Assembly (NCBI GenBank): GCA_964563505.1 | Contig: CAZLXW010000008.1 | Coordinates: 27,904 to 91,903, forward strand | Direction of reading: 5' to 3' | DNA: 64,000 bases | Origin: UBA1351 sp964563505 | GTDB taxonomy: Bacteria; Bacillota; Clostridia; Lachnospirales; Vallitaleaceae | Part shown: piece by piece, positions 24,269 through 34,352 of the stretch | How positions within the stretch are numbered: position 1 is the stretch's first letter | How the letters are laid out: each line of letters starts with the position of its first letter | Position numbers and translations under genes: made by a program | The notes under the pieces: model-generated | Seen by the model: only the letters and a program-made list of their open reading frames with translations | Database searches by the model: none | Told to the model about the DNA's origin: nothing

Positions 24269-25726
24269 TTATAACACAGGTGAGAATAAACGTGAGATGG
24301 ATTCTTTGAATTTTATCCAAAATGAACGTTTATCGTAAACTGTTTGGGTTAATTGGCGACAGTAGCGTAAATCTTCATCAAATTCTTTGCGTAAACCAAT
24401 GGATGTTCGTCGTTCGTAGATAAAGGCATTGGCTTCAAAGTTCAGCTTAAAACTACGTATGTCAAAGTTACATGAACCAACGGATGCAATTGTGTTGTCA
24501 GAAACAATCATTTTTGAATGGAGAAAACCACGTTCATATATGAAGATTTTTACACCATAGGGAATTAAATCGCCACAATACGAGTATGTTGCCCAGTAAA
24601 CAAAAAGATGATCCGGCATTTGTGGAATCATTATGCGAACATCAACACCAGAAGCAGCAGCTATTTTTAGGCCTTCTAATATACTGTCATCAGGAATGAA
24701 ATAAGGCGTCTGAATATAAATATATTTCTTAGCCTTATGGATAATCTGAAGGTATCCTTGTTTAATCTGTTGATTTATGTTATCCGGTCCGGAGCATACA
24801 ATTTGAATGGCTGTCTTTGAATCAGAAACGACGTGTCGTAAATATTTTGTGGTTGTTGCAAGTTTTTCCATGGAAGCATTACGCCAATCTAGAATGAAGC
24901 GAAGTTGCAAAGACATCACACTGTCTCCATATAAGCGTAGATGTGTGTCGCGCCAATAGCCAAACCGTTTGCTTTTGCCAACATATTCATTTCCAACATT
25001 TAAACCACCGATATAACCTAGAGTTCCATCGATAACAACAATTTTTCGATGATTACGATAGTTTCCTTTTAAGTTAAAATATTTAAACTTTGAAGGAAAG
25101 AAAAAGGCTAATTGTATTTTGCTTGATTTAATCTTGCGAATGAGCTTTGGCGATAATGTTCGCCCCCCTACGTGGTCAACGAGCAGACGGACTTCGACAC
25201 CTTCAGAAGCTTTTTGAATAAGTATATTAATGAGTTTATTACCGATTTCATCGTTTTTTATGATAAAATAGAGGAGATGAATGTGTTCTTGTGCTTTGGC
25301 AATATCTTCAAAAAGTCGGTGGAATAAATCAGGACCGTTGTTAAAAATATCAACATGATCATTGGTTGACAAGAGTGCATTGGACATTCGATTGTGAAAT
25401 AATATTAAATCTTTGTATTCAATAGTTTCAGCATTACCATAATCAAACTGGTTTTCTCGAATGGCGTGTTTTTGGTGGTTAAGGGCTTTATTAAATAGAC
25501 GTTCTTCCTCTTTAGAATAAGCGAAAATTTTTCGTTTAGAGATGTTTTGAGAGAGAAGGATATAGAAGAAAAAGCCGAAACCGGGGAACAAATTCAAAAA
25601 AAATAACCAAGCCAAAGCGGCTGTGGAATTTTTTCGCTCTAAAAGAATTACAATGGTCGATAAAACCAAATTTAGTGTAATAAACATTGCATAGTCAAAT
25701 GTAAATGATTGAATTAAATCTATCAT
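24269..25726 (-). CDS. cls: Cardiolipin synthase (phospholipase D type)
   Basis: This 485-residue membrane enzyme joins two phosphatidylglycerol molecules into cardiolipin and glycerol. Two N-terminal membrane helices (about 10-57) are followed by two phospholipase D domains. Each has an HKD-type motif: HRKIVVIDG near residue 222 and HSKMIVSD near residue 400, each followed by the GG/GS-N segment. The length is typical. AGGTGAGG precedes the ATG. It is monocistronic between the two arginine operons, with no functional link to them evident. Confidence 0.92.
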   Translation of the reverse strand: MIDLIQSFTFDYAMFITLNLVLSTIVILLERKNSTAALAWLFFLNLFPGFGFFFYILLSQNISKRKIFAYSKEEERLFNKALNHQKHAIRENQFDYGNAETIEYKDLILFHNRMSNALLSTNDHVDIFNNGPDLFHRLFEDIAKAQEHIHLLYFIIKNDEIGNKLINILIQKASEGVEVRLLVDHVGGRTLSPKLIRKIKSSKIQLAFFFPSKFKYFNLKGNYRNHRKIVVIDGTLGYIGGLNVGNEYVGKSKRFGYWRDTHLRLYGDSVMSLQLRFILDWRNASMEKLATTTKYLRHVVSDSKTAIQIVCSGPDNINQQIKQGYLQIIHKAKKYIYIQTPYFIPDDSILEGLKIAAASGVDVRIMIPQMPDHLFVYWATYSYCGDLIPYGVKIFIYERGFLHSKMIVSDNTIASVGSCNFDIRSFKLNFEANAFIYERRTSIGLRKEFDEDLRYCRQLTQTVYDKRSFWIKFKESISRLFSPVL

Positions 25727-25775
25727 ATCAATACCTCACCTAATCATCAGTTTTTATATATGTTTTGTGAATTAT

Positions 25776-25804
25776 ATTGTACCATATCTGTGGTGAATAA
25801 ACAA
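25776..25804 (-). promoter_or_regulatory. cls promoter
   Basis: On the minus strand TTGTTT (25799-25804) and TACAAT (25776-25781) are separated by 17 bases. Confidence 0.5.
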
Positions 25805-25822
25805 AAAAATATCGAAAAATTC

Positions 25823-25851
25823 TTGCATAAATATTAAATAAAATGTATAAT
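25823..25851 (+). promoter_or_regulatory. argJBD-carAB promoter with probable ARG box
   Basis: TTGCAT (25823-25828) and TATAAT (25846-25851) are separated by 17 bases. The spacer and flanks closely match the argGH promoter (TTGCATA, TATTAA and AATGTATAAT are shared in register), pointing to one regulator, probably ArgR. Confidence 0.75.
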
Positions 25852-25879
25852 AATAAAAACTATAAAAGGAGTATGCCTT

Positions 25880-27100
25880 ATGAATTGGATTACAGATGGA
25901 ATTACAGCACCCAAAGGATTTAGTGCGACAGGGATTCATTGTGGAATAAAGCGGAAAAATAAAGATTTAACGATGTTATTTTCAGAAAAACCTTGTTCAT
26001 ATGCAGGTGTTTTTACAAAAAATATTGTTAAAGCTGCTCCTGTAAACTGGAATATGGAGCTGTTAAAACAGAAAAAAGCAATACAAGGTATTATTATTAA
26101 TAGCGGTAATGCGAATGCGTGTACGGGTCGTAAAGGATATGAAGATACGAAAACGATGGCAAAAGTCTATGGAGACAAGATGGGGATTGATCAAGAATCT
26201 GTACTCGTTGCGTCAACAGGTGTGATTGGTCAGCTTTTGCCTATGAATATAATACATCAAGGTATTGATGACATTGTAAAAGAGCATGGTAACAGTCGAG
26301 ATCATGCAAGAGCAGCTGCAGAAGGTATTATGACGACGGATAAATTTATTAAAGAAAAGAGTCTTCAAGTCAAGGTGGATGGACGTATAGTAACTATTTC
26401 CGGTATGGCTAAAGGTTCCGGAATGATCCACCCCAATATGGGAACTATGCTTTCCTTTATTGCAACAGACGCAAATATTGATCAAGAATTGTTACAGTCT
26501 TTGTTAAAAGAAACGATATCTGATACCTATAATATGATTAGTGTTGATGGAGATACCTCCACGAATGACATGGTTTTAGTTTTGGCAAACGGTATGGCTT
26601 CCGATACGCCAATTCAAAAAGACACCAAGGATTATGCGATTTTCAAAGAAGCTTTTTATAGCCTTAATCAGGAGTTAGCAAAGTTAATTGTCAAAGATGG
26701 TGAGGGCGCAACTAAATTTATTGAAGTGACCGTGAAAAACATGCACAATAAAGATGAAGCGCGAAAGATGGCCCATGCCGTAATTACGTCGAATCTAGTT
26801 AAAACAGCTTTTTTTGGAGAAGATGCGAACTGGGGAAGAATTCTTTGTGCTTTAGGCTATTCCGGTGCTGAGTTTGATCCAAATCTTGTCGATGTCGATT
26901 ATGTTAGTTCGGCAGGAATGATTAAGCTATTAGAGCAAGGTCAACCGATTGGATTTGATGAAGAATATGCATTAGAGATTTTGAAAGAAAAAGAAATTAA
27001 AGTAATCGTTGATTGTCATCAAGGTGAAGCAGAGGTAACCGGTTGGGGATGCGATTTAAGCTATGAATATGTTAAAATAAATGGAGAATATAGAACATAA
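25880..27100 (+). CDS. argJ: Bifunctional ornithine acetyltransferase / N-acetylglutamate synthase
   Basis: This 406-residue member of the Ntn-hydrolase-like ArgJ family moves the acetyl group from N-acetylornithine to glutamate, making the arginine pathway cyclic. The precursor self-cleaves before a threonine, here T189 in HPNMGTMLSF. The oxyanion segment STGVIGQLLPM is also present. AAAGGAG precedes the ATG. It opens the argJ-argB-argD-carA-carB operon. The usual first gene argC is absent from this position and from the window. Confidence 0.95.
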   Translation: MNWITDGITAPKGFSATGIHCGIKRKNKDLTMLFSEKPCSYAGVFTKNIVKAAPVNWNMELLKQKKAIQGIIINSGNANACTGRKGYEDTKTMAKVYGDKMGIDQESVLVASTGVIGQLLPMNIIHQGIDDIVKEHGNSRDHARAAAEGIMTTDKFIKEKSLQVKVDGRIVTISGMAKGSGMIHPNMGTMLSFIATDANIDQELLQSLLKETISDTYNMISVDGDTSTNDMVLVLANGMASDTPIQKDTKDYAIFKEAFYSLNQELAKLIVKDGEGATKFIEVTVKNMHNKDEARKMAHAVITSNLVKTAFFGEDANWGRILCALGYSGAEFDPNLVDVDYVSSAGMIKLLEQGQPIGFDEEYALEILKEKEIKVIVDCHQGEAEVTGWGCDLSYEYVKINGEYRT

Positions 27101-27111
27101 TGGAGGCTCTT

Positions 27112-27978
27112 ATGGAAAAATTAATTGAAAAAGCAAAAATCTTAGTTGAAGCACTTCCCTACATAAAGCAATTTAACGGAAAAATCGTGGTAATTAAATA
27201 TGGTGGTTCCGCAATGGTTGATGACCTCATTAAAGAAACCGTTATCGAAGATATTGTTTTAATGAAATTAGTTGGCTTTAAACCTGTTATTGTTCATGGT
27301 GGAGGCAAAGAAATTTCATCGACATTAACAACAATGGGCATTGATACCGAGTTTTTTAATGGATTGCGTATTACAACCAAAGAAGCTGTTGATGTTGTTG
27401 AAATGGTTTTATCTGGTAAGGTAAATAAAGATGTTGTCCAACTCATTCAAAATCATGATATAAACGCAGTCGGTATTTCAGGAAAAGATGGTAAGACATT
27501 AAAAGTTAAGAAAAAATATGTAGAAGGCAAAGATATTGGATTTGTTGGTGAAGTGAGTGCTGTAGATACAACATTAATCTATTCATTAATTGAAAATGAT
27601 TTTATTCCGGTCATCGCACCAATTGGAACCGATGAAGACGGGGCAACGTATAATATTAATGCAGATTTTGCAGCTAGTGCCATTGCAGGCGCCTTAGATG
27701 CTGAAAAATTAATTTTCTTAACAGATGTAGAAGGTGTTCTTCGTGATGTAGATAATAGTCACTCATTGATTTCAAAAATCAATATCGATGAAGTCGATCA
27801 TTATATTAACACCAATGTCATCTCCGGTGGCATGATTCCTAAAGTCATGTGCTGTGTTGAAGGCATTGAAAAAGGTGTGAAAAATGTCCATATCTTAGAT
27901 GGACGTGTTGAGCATAGTCTACTACTCGAGATCTTTACGAAAAACGGTGTCGGAACCATGTTCGGAAGAGACTTATAA
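27112..27978 (+). CDS. argB: Acetylglutamate kinase
   Basis: This 288-residue amino acid kinase phosphorylates N-acetylglutamate. It carries VIKYGGSAM (phosphate loop), VHGGGKEIS, and INADFAASAIAGAL near the C-terminus. TGGAGG at 27101-27106 overlaps the argJ stop region and directs the ATG at 27112; an earlier in-frame ATG (27100) lies on the ribosome site and is rejected. In other bacteria this is the arginine feedback point, in enzymes that have an N-terminal extra helix. Here the N-terminus LIEKAKILVEALPYIKQF resembles that helix. Confidence 0.95.
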   Translation: MEKLIEKAKILVEALPYIKQFNGKIVVIKYGGSAMVDDLIKETVIEDIVLMKLVGFKPVIVHGGGKEISSTLTTMGIDTEFFNGLRITTKEAVDVVEMVLSGKVNKDVVQLIQNHDINAVGISGKDGKTLKVKKKYVEGKDIGFVGEVSAVDTTLIYSLIENDFIPVIAPIGTDEDGATYNINADFAASAIAGALDAEKLIFLTDVEGVLRDVDNSHSLISKINIDEVDHYINTNVISGGMIPKVMCCVEGIEKGVKNVHILDGRVEHSLLLEIFTKNGVGTMFGRDL

Positions 27979-27988
27979 GGAGGTTCAT

Positions 27989-29155
27989 ATGGAAGCAAAT
28001 AAAACATGTATCATGCATACATATAATCAGTTACCTAATATTTTTACTCACGGTGAAGATGTATATCTCATTGATCAAGAGGGGAACCGTTATTTAGATT
28101 TTGTGGCAGGAATTGCAGTCAATGCACTTGGATATAGTCATCAAGGATTAAAAGATGCCCTTCATCAGCAAGTAGATGAATTCTTGCACTGCTCAAATCT
28201 TTACTATAATGATGAACAATTAAAAGCAGCAAAAAAAATAACAGAAGTGACAAAAATGGATCGTGTATTCTTTTGTAATTCGGGTACAGAAGCAGTTGAA
28301 GCATCTTTAAAATTAGCAAGAAAATATGCTAAGTTTAAAGGGTTTAAAGAACGATATGAAATTATTACTATGAAGAATTCATTTCATGGTCGAACCCTTG
28401 GTGCGATTTCTGCAACAGGACAAACAAAATATCAGGATGGACTAAATCCCCTGCTTCCAGGTATTCAACATGTTAAATATAATGATATCGATGCTTTAAA
28501 AAAAGCGGTTTCAGATATTACCTGCGGTGTCATGATGGAAGTTATTCAAGGTGAAGGTGGTATTATTCAGGTGGATACGGCATATATACAAGCAGTACGT
28601 GATTTGTGCGATGAAAAAGGGCTTGTGTTGATTTTTGATGAAGTACAAACCGGTATCGGACGAACGGGTGAAGTTTGTGCCTATATGCATTATGATGTAA
28701 AACCGGATATTATTGCATTAGCAAAAGGACTAGGCGGTGGAGTACCTGTTGGTGCCATGCTAGCGACCAAAGAAGTGGCTCAAGGATTTAAGCCAGGCGA
28801 TCACGCAGCAACCTTTGGTGGAAATCCATTAGCCATGTCTGCAGTCAATGTCGTTCTTGACCAAGTGATGTCAGATGAATTTATGACCCATGTTCAAGAA
28901 ATGGGTGATTATCTGTCCCAACAACTGGAAACTTTAAAAGCGGAGTTTTCATGCATTGATGATATTCGTGGTTTAGGACTCATGAAAGGCATTGCATTAA
29001 ACATTCCCCCCATAGATGTGGTGAAAAAAGCCTATGAGAAAAAGCTACTGATTGTGGGTGCAGGTAGTAACGTCATAAGGTTTGTGCCTCCTTTAGTGGT
29101 TCAAAAAGAACATATTGATGCATGTATCCACATATTAAGAGAGGTGTTATCATGA
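27989..29155 (+). CDS. argD: Acetylornithine aminotransferase
   Basis: This 388-residue class III aminotransferase converts N-acetylglutamate semialdehyde to N-acetylornithine. Motifs are FCNSGTEAVEASLKLAR, the cofactor aspartate in LIFDEVQTGIGRTG and the PLP lysine in ALAKGLGGG. AAGGAGG five bases before the ATG at 27989 sets the start; the frame is open 90 bases further upstream inside argB, which is rejected. Its stop overlaps the carA start by four bases (ATGA), so translation is coupled to carA. Confidence 0.95.
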   Translation: MEANKTCIMHTYNQLPNIFTHGEDVYLIDQEGNRYLDFVAGIAVNALGYSHQGLKDALHQQVDEFLHCSNLYYNDEQLKAAKKITEVTKMDRVFFCNSGTEAVEASLKLARKYAKFKGFKERYEIITMKNSFHGRTLGAISATGQTKYQDGLNPLLPGIQHVKYNDIDALKKAVSDITCGVMMEVIQGEGGIIQVDTAYIQAVRDLCDEKGLVLIFDEVQTGIGRTGEVCAYMHYDVKPDIIALAKGLGGGVPVGAMLATKEVAQGFKPGDHAATFGGNPLAMSAVNVVLDQVMSDEFMTHVQEMGDYLSQQLETLKAEFSCIDDIRGLGLMKGIALNIPPIDVVKKAYEKKLLIVGAGSNVIRFVPPLVVQKEHIDACIHILREVLS

Positions 29156-30249
29156 TTGCACGAATTATGTTAGAAGATGGGACTTTATTTGAAGGAAAAA
29201 GTTTTGGAAGCCAAGGAACAACCTATGGAGAAGTTGTTTTTAATACAGGGATGACCGGCTATCAAGAAATTTTAACCGATCCCTCCTATGCAGGACAAAT
29301 AGTAACAATGACCTATCCATTAGTTGGAAATTATGGTATAAATATTGAAGATTTTGAATCATCATCAATAAAAGTGTCCGGATTCATTGTCAAAGAATAT
29401 AGCATCCATCCAAACCATTGGCAGATGAATACAAGTCTAAATGACTATTTAATAGAAAATCAAATAATGGGCGTCTATGATGTTGATACGCGAATGTTGA
29501 CAAAACGTATCCGTAATCATGGCGCCATGAAATGTGTTATTACAACAGATGAAACGTTAACAATTGAGGCCTTGCTCGAGGGATTGGATGCCTATACATT
29601 CCCCAAAGACATTGTCAAGAAAGTTTCAACCAAGTCCATACTTCAATTTGAACCAGAAATAGACAAAGCATCAAAACATATTGGTGTTATTGACCTTGGA
29701 ATTAAATCAGGTATTGTTCGACATTTACGTCATAATGGATGCCATGTGACCGTATATCCATCAGATACAAGCGTTGATGATTTGGATATAGACCAGTTTG
29801 ATGCAATTTTATTTTCGAATGGTCCTGGAGATCCCAAGCAATGTCAAGAAGCAATCGACTTAGCAAAAGATTTAAAAGGACAATTACCTCTCTTTGGTAT
29901 TTGTCTAGGACATCAAATCCTCGCATTAAGCCTTGGTGGAGATACCTATAAAATGAAATTCGGTCATCGTGGTAGTAATCACCCCGTGATAGATTTACGG
30001 TCTCAAAAGGTGTATATGACTGCACAAAATCACGGTTATTCGGTTTCTAAAGAGCATATTCCAACAGATGTCGAAATAACGCATATTAATGTAAATGATG
30101 ATACGGTAGAAGGCTTTATTAGTAAAAAATGGTCCATTGAATCGGTTCAGTTTCATCCGGAAGAAGGACCGGGACCAACAGATGCAACGGTAATATTTAA
30201 AGAGTGGTTAGACAAAATCGAAAGGAAAAAAGCAGATGCCATTAGATAA
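29152..30249 (+). CDS. carA: Carbamoyl-phosphate synthase small subunit
   Basis: This 365-residue glutaminase subunit releases ammonia for carbamoyl phosphate. The N-terminal domain carries NTGMTGYQEILTDPSY. The C-terminal class I amidotransferase domain has the nucleophile cysteine in FGICLGHQ and the His-Glu pair in QFHPEE. GAGGTG precedes the ATG at 29152. The position inside the arginine operon suggests that this copy mainly feeds citrulline formation. No pyrimidine genes adjoin it. Confidence 0.95.
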   Translation: MIARIMLEDGTLFEGKSFGSQGTTYGEVVFNTGMTGYQEILTDPSYAGQIVTMTYPLVGNYGINIEDFESSSIKVSGFIVKEYSIHPNHWQMNTSLNDYLIENQIMGVYDVDTRMLTKRIRNHGAMKCVITTDETLTIEALLEGLDAYTFPKDIVKKVSTKSILQFEPEIDKASKHIGVIDLGIKSGIVRHLRHNGCHVTVYPSDTSVDDLDIDQFDAILFSNGPGDPKQCQEAIDLAKDLKGQLPLFGICLGHQILALSLGGDTYKMKFGHRGSNHPVIDLRSQKVYMTAQNHGYSVSKEHIPTDVEITHINVNDDTVEGFISKKWSIESVQFHPEEGPGPTDATVIFKEWLDKIERKKADAIR

Positions 30250-33200
30250 ATCAATAAAAAAAGTTATGGTTATCGGATCGGGCCCTATCATTATCGGCCA
30301 AGCTGCAGAGTTCGATTATGCGGGAACCCAAGCCTGTAAATCATTAAAAGAAGAAGGACTAGAAGTTGTACTTGTTAATAGTAATCCGGCAACGATTATG
30401 ACGGACGATAATATTGCCGATCATGTATATATTCAACCATTAACTGTGGATAGCTTAGAATACATTATTGCCAAAGAACGTCCGGATGGATTGCTACCGA
30501 CATTAGGCGGTCAAACAGGATTAAACATGGCGGTAGAACTGACTGAAGCCGGAGTTTTAGAAAAATATAATGTTAATCTTTTAGGGACTAAGTTAGAAGC
30601 TATAAAACAAGCAGAAGATCGTGAAGAATTTAAAAATCTTATGATTGAAATTGGAGAACCGATTCCAAAAAGTGAGATCGTCAGTTCCATTGAAGAAGGA
30701 TTAGATTTTGCGGAATCGATTGGTTTCCCCATTATTGTTCGTCCGGCCTATACTATGGGTGGTCTTGGTGGAGGCATAGCAGATAACCTTGATGAACTGA
30801 AGGAAGTTTTACATACCGGACTTATGCATAGTCGTATTCACCAAGTGCTTTTAGAACAATCCGTTGCTGGATGGAAAGAGATTGAATATGAAGTAATGCG
30901 TGATAAAAATGATACATGCATCATTATTTGTAATATGGAAAACTTTGATCCGGTTGGTATTCATACAGGAGATAGTATTGTTGTTGCTCCGTCCCAAACC
31001 TTAAGCGATAATGAATATCATATGCTTCGTGAAGCCAGTGTAAAGATTATTCGTGCTTTAAAAATAGAAGGTGGATGTAATGTTCAATTAGCCTTAAATC
31101 CAGAGAGCAAAGAATATATTGTTATTGAGGTGAATCCGCGTGTCAGTCGTTCATCTGCATTAGCATCAAAAGCAGCCGGCTATCCCATTGCAAAAATAGC
31201 AGCAAAAATAGCTGTGGGCTTACATCTTCATGAAATTCCAAATTCAGTAACGAAAAAGACAAAAGCATCCTTTGAACCAGCACTAGATTACGTCGTTACC
31301 AAAATACCAAAATGGCCATTTGATAAATTTGATTATGCAAATCGTCGATTAGGAACACAAATGAAAGCGACCGGAGAAGTCATGGCAATTGACCGAACCT
31401 TTGAAAGTTCGCTTTTAAAAGCAGTTGTTTCATTAGAAGGTAAAGAAACAGGATTACGAAAAGAATATATGTCCATGTGGTCAAAGGAAATGATTGAGAA
31501 AAACCTTGTGGAAGTAGATGATGAGCGAATTTTCGTGATTGCAGAAGCGCTACGCCGTGGTTTTGGTGTTGATTATGTTCATCAATTGACAAAAATTGAT
31601 CCATGGTTTTTAGAAAAATTAATGAATATTATCCGTACGGAGCAAAAATTAGCTAATGAACCCATGACAGGCGAATTGCTTCAAACGGCAGAGAAAATGG
31701 GCTTTACAGATACAGAAATTATTGCTTTGTCGGGCAATGAATATGAAATCGTGGATGCCATTCGACGTGCACATGGGATGTATCCGGTCTATAAAATGGT
31801 GGATACCTGTGCAGCAGAGTTTGAATCATCGACGCCTTATTACTATTCAACCTATGAACAAGAAGAAGAAAATATAATTAGTCGTGGAGAAAAGATTATT
31901 GTTATTGGGTCCGGTCCTATTCGTATTGGACAAGGTATTGAATTCGATTATTGTTCTGTACATGCTGTGTGGGCAATTCAAGATTTAGGATATGAATCCA
32001 TTATTATTAATAATAATCCTGAAACAGTGAGTACAGATTTTGATACATCGGATAAACTTTATTTTGAGCCTTTATTTATTGAAGATGTCTATAATGTTGT
32101 GCGAAAGGAAATGCCAAAAGGAGTTATTGTCCAGTTTGGTGGACAAACGGCCATAAACTTGGCACCTAAACTTGTCAGTCGAGGGGTTCAGATTTTAGGG
32201 ACATCTGTCGAAGCTATTGATGTTGCAGAAAATCGTAAACGCTTTGAACGCTTATTAAGAGAGTTGAATATTCCACAACCCAAAGGAACAGCAGTAACAT
32301 CTATTGATGAAGCATTAGATGCGGCACATGACATTTCTTATCCGGTACTTGTTCGACCCTCTTATGTAATTGGTGGTCGTGCAATGATGATAGTATATAA
32401 TGATGAAGAATTATCCGGTTATGTTCAAGAAGCAACAGAATTATCTAGTGAACACCCGATTTTAATCGATGAATATATTGAAGGTCAAGAAGTCGAAGTG
32501 GATGCAATTTGCGACCGTGAAGATATTTTAATACCGGGAATTATGGAACACATTGAACGAACCGGTGTACATTCCGGTGACAGTTTCTGTGTTTATCCAC
32601 CACAAACCTTAGAAGACAGTGTTATTGATACAATTATTGAGTATACAAAAAAAATCTCGATTGCCCTTCAGGTGAGTGGCCTTGTTAATATTCAATTCGT
32701 TGTTAGAGATCACAAGGTCTATATTATTGAAGTGAATCCGAGAGCCTCTCGTACCGTGCCGATTCTTAGTAAAGTAACCAAGGTACCTATGGTTCAAATA
32801 GCCATGGAAGTTATTTTAGGCAAACGTCTTCAGGATTTAGATTATGGTACGGGGTTATTAGCAAGTTCAAATCTTATCGCTGTAAAAGCACCTGTTTTTT
32901 CTTTTGTCAAGCTACATGATGTTGATGCAGCCTTGACACCAGAGATGAAATCAACGGGTGAAGTCCTTGGAATTGATTCCGATTATGAAAAAGCGTTACT
33001 CAAAGCTTTTTTAGGTGCTGGATTTGCTTTCCCCAAACAAGGAAATGTTCTTATCTCAGTTGCAGACAAAGCGAAAGATGAAGTAGTAAAATATGCTAAG
33101 GCTTTTAAAGAACTTGGATTTGGTTTAATGGCAACAGCCGGAACGGCTCAGTTTTTAGAAGCAAAAGGTATGGAAGCAAAGCAAGTGGATGGCGATGATT

Positions 33201-33430
33201 TACTTGGCGTACAAGAACAAATGAAGAATAAAACAATTACCATGATGATTAATATACCGACCAAAGGAAAAGATGTACGTCGAGCCGGATTTAAACTTAG
33301 AAGTTTAGCAGAGCATTTAAATATTCCAAACTTCACCTGTTTAGATACGGTAGATGCTTATATCAAAGCTTTAAAAACACAGAGAAGTCAAGAGTACATT
33401 GACTATGATACCATTGATTATTATATGTGA
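30236..33430 (+). CDS. carB: Carbamoyl-phosphate synthase large subunit
   Basis: This 1064-residue synthase subunit contains two homologous ATP-grasp halves, each opening with a GSGPI(I/R)IGQ segment (near residues 14-23 and the middle of the chain). A C-terminal MGS-like regulatory domain (about 935-1064) completes it. It makes carbamoyl phosphate from bicarbonate, ammonia and two ATP. The ATG at 30236 lies 14 bases inside carA, so the genes are translationally coupled. It ends the operon; no hairpin terminator is visible before the nfnA promoter. Confidence 0.96.
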   Translation: MPLDKSIKKVMVIGSGPIIIGQAAEFDYAGTQACKSLKEEGLEVVLVNSNPATIMTDDNIADHVYIQPLTVDSLEYIIAKERPDGLLPTLGGQTGLNMAVELTEAGVLEKYNVNLLGTKLEAIKQAEDREEFKNLMIEIGEPIPKSEIVSSIEEGLDFAESIGFPIIVRPAYTMGGLGGGIADNLDELKEVLHTGLMHSRIHQVLLEQSVAGWKEIEYEVMRDKNDTCIIICNMENFDPVGIHTGDSIVVAPSQTLSDNEYHMLREASVKIIRALKIEGGCNVQLALNPESKEYIVIEVNPRVSRSSALASKAAGYPIAKIAAKIAVGLHLHEIPNSVTKKTKASFEPALDYVVTKIPKWPFDKFDYANRRLGTQMKATGEVMAIDRTFESSLLKAVVSLEGKETGLRKEYMSMWSKEMIEKNLVEVDDERIFVIAEALRRGFGVDYVHQLTKIDPWFLEKLMNIIRTEQKLANEPMTGELLQTAEKMGFTDTEIIALSGNEYEIVDAIRRAHGMYPVYKMVDTCAAEFESSTPYYYSTYEQEEENIISRGEKIIVIGSGPIRIGQGIEFDYCSVHAVWAIQDLGYESIIINNNPETVSTDFDTSDKLYFEPLFIEDVYNVVRKEMPKGVIVQFGGQTAINLAPKLVSRGVQILGTSVEAIDVAENRKRFERLLRELNIPQPKGTAVTSIDEALDAAHDISYPVLVRPSYVIGGRAMMIVYNDEELSGYVQEATELSSEHPILIDEYIEGQEVEVDAICDREDILIPGIMEHIERTGVHSGDSFCVYPPQTLEDSVIDTIIEYTKKISIALQVSGLVNIQFVVRDHKVYIIEVNPRASRTVPILSKVTKVPMVQIAMEVILGKRLQDLDYGTGLLASSNLIAVKAPVFSFVKLHDVDAALTPEMKSTGEVLGIDSDYEKALLKAFLGAGFAFPKQGNVLISVADKAKDEVVKYAKAFKELGFGLMATAGTAQFLEAKGMEAKQVDGDDLLGVQEQMKNKTITMMINIPTKGKDVRRAGFKLRSLAEHLNIPNFTCLDTVDAYIKALKTQRSQEYIDYDTIDYYM

Positions 33431-33445
33431 TTCATAAAGGAGCTA

Positions 33446-33474
33446 TTGAATTCTTTAATTAATGGTGTTATAAT
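33446..33474 (+). promoter_or_regulatory. nfnAB promoter
   Basis: TTGAAT (33446-33451) and a consensus TATAAT (33469-33474) are separated by 17 bases. Confidence 0.7.
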
Positions 33475-33521
33475 TTTTAGAAGTTAATAGGATAAAGCGA
33501 ATAGGACGAAAGGATATAGAC

Positions 33522-34352
33522 ATGTATAAAATTCTAGAAAAAGAAATATTAAACGATGCCGTTCAAAAAATGGTCATCGAAGCTCCATTTGTTGCAAGAA
33601 AATGCGAACCAGGGCAGTTTATTATATTACGCGTTGCTGAAAATGGCGAGCGAATTCCACTCACGATTATGGACTATGATCGTGAAAAGAAATCAGTTTC
33701 AATTGTTTACCAAGTTCTTGGGTATACAACTCAATTACTTGCTGAAAAAGAAGTGGGAGATACGCTTCTGGACTTTGTTGGGCCACTTGGAAAAGCGGCG
33801 CCGATCAAAAATCATAAACGTGTATTAGGCATCGGTGGTGGCGTAGGAAGTGCACCCTTATATCCACAATTAAAAAAATTGGCTTCTATGGGCACGGAAG
33901 TTGATGTAATTCTTGGAGGACGAGACAAAGATTTAGTCATTCTCAAAGATGAGTTTAATGATATTTGTAAGAATGTATATTATGCAACGAATGATGGCTC
34001 ATTAGGTCATCAAGGTTTTGTAACGGATGTACTTAAACAATTATTAGATCAAGGCCAAGAATACGATGAAGTCATTGCTATCGGGCCACTAATCATGATG
34101 AAAGCGGTTGTTGATATTACAAAACCTTTGAATATTCCAACAGGTGTATCTTTGAATCCTGTTATGATTGACGGTACCGGAATGTGTGGCGGATGTCGAG
34201 TAACTGTTGGCGGGGAGACAAAGTTTGCATGTGTTGACGGGCCGGATTTTGATGGTTTGCTTGTTGATTTTGACCAAGCCATGGATCGTCAAGCGCATTT
34301 TGTAGAAGAAGAAAAGCATGCATGTCGATTGGATGGTGCGAAAAATGGCTAA
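33522..34352 (+). CDS. nfnA: NADH-dependent ferredoxin:NADP+ oxidoreductase, subunit A
   Basis: This 276-residue FAD and 2Fe-2S protein resembles the electron-transfer subunit of dihydroorotate dehydrogenase. It has an FAD domain with ERIPLTIMD (about 46-54), an NAD domain with GIGGGVGSAPLYP (about 104-116), and a C-terminal iron-sulfur site with Cys in GMCGGCRV and FACVDGPDFDG. The neighbour is an NfnB-type glutamate-synthase-like flavoprotein. The pair therefore fits the NfnAB complex, which couples NADPH, NADH and reduced ferredoxin by electron bifurcation. ACGAAAGGA precedes the ATG. No dihydroorotate dehydrogenase gene adjoins, which argues against a pyrimidine role. Confidence 0.85.
   Translation: MYKILEKEILNDAVQKMVIEAPFVARKCEPGQFIILRVAENGERIPLTIMDYDREKKSVSIVYQVLGYTTQLLAEKEVGDTLLDFVGPLGKAAPIKNHKRVLGIGGGVGSAPLYPQLKKLASMGTEVDVILGGRDKDLVILKDEFNDICKNVYYATNDGSLGHQGFVTDVLKQLLDQGQEYDEVIAIGPLIMMKAVVDITKPLNIPTGVSLNPVMIDGTGMCGGCRVTVGGETKFACVDGPDFDGLLVDFDQAMDRQAHFVEEEKHACRLDGAKNG

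Noticed and set aside
27899..27988. Extended N-terminus of argD inside argB
   Set aside because: AAGGAGG directly before the ATG at 27989 and family length support the shorter form.
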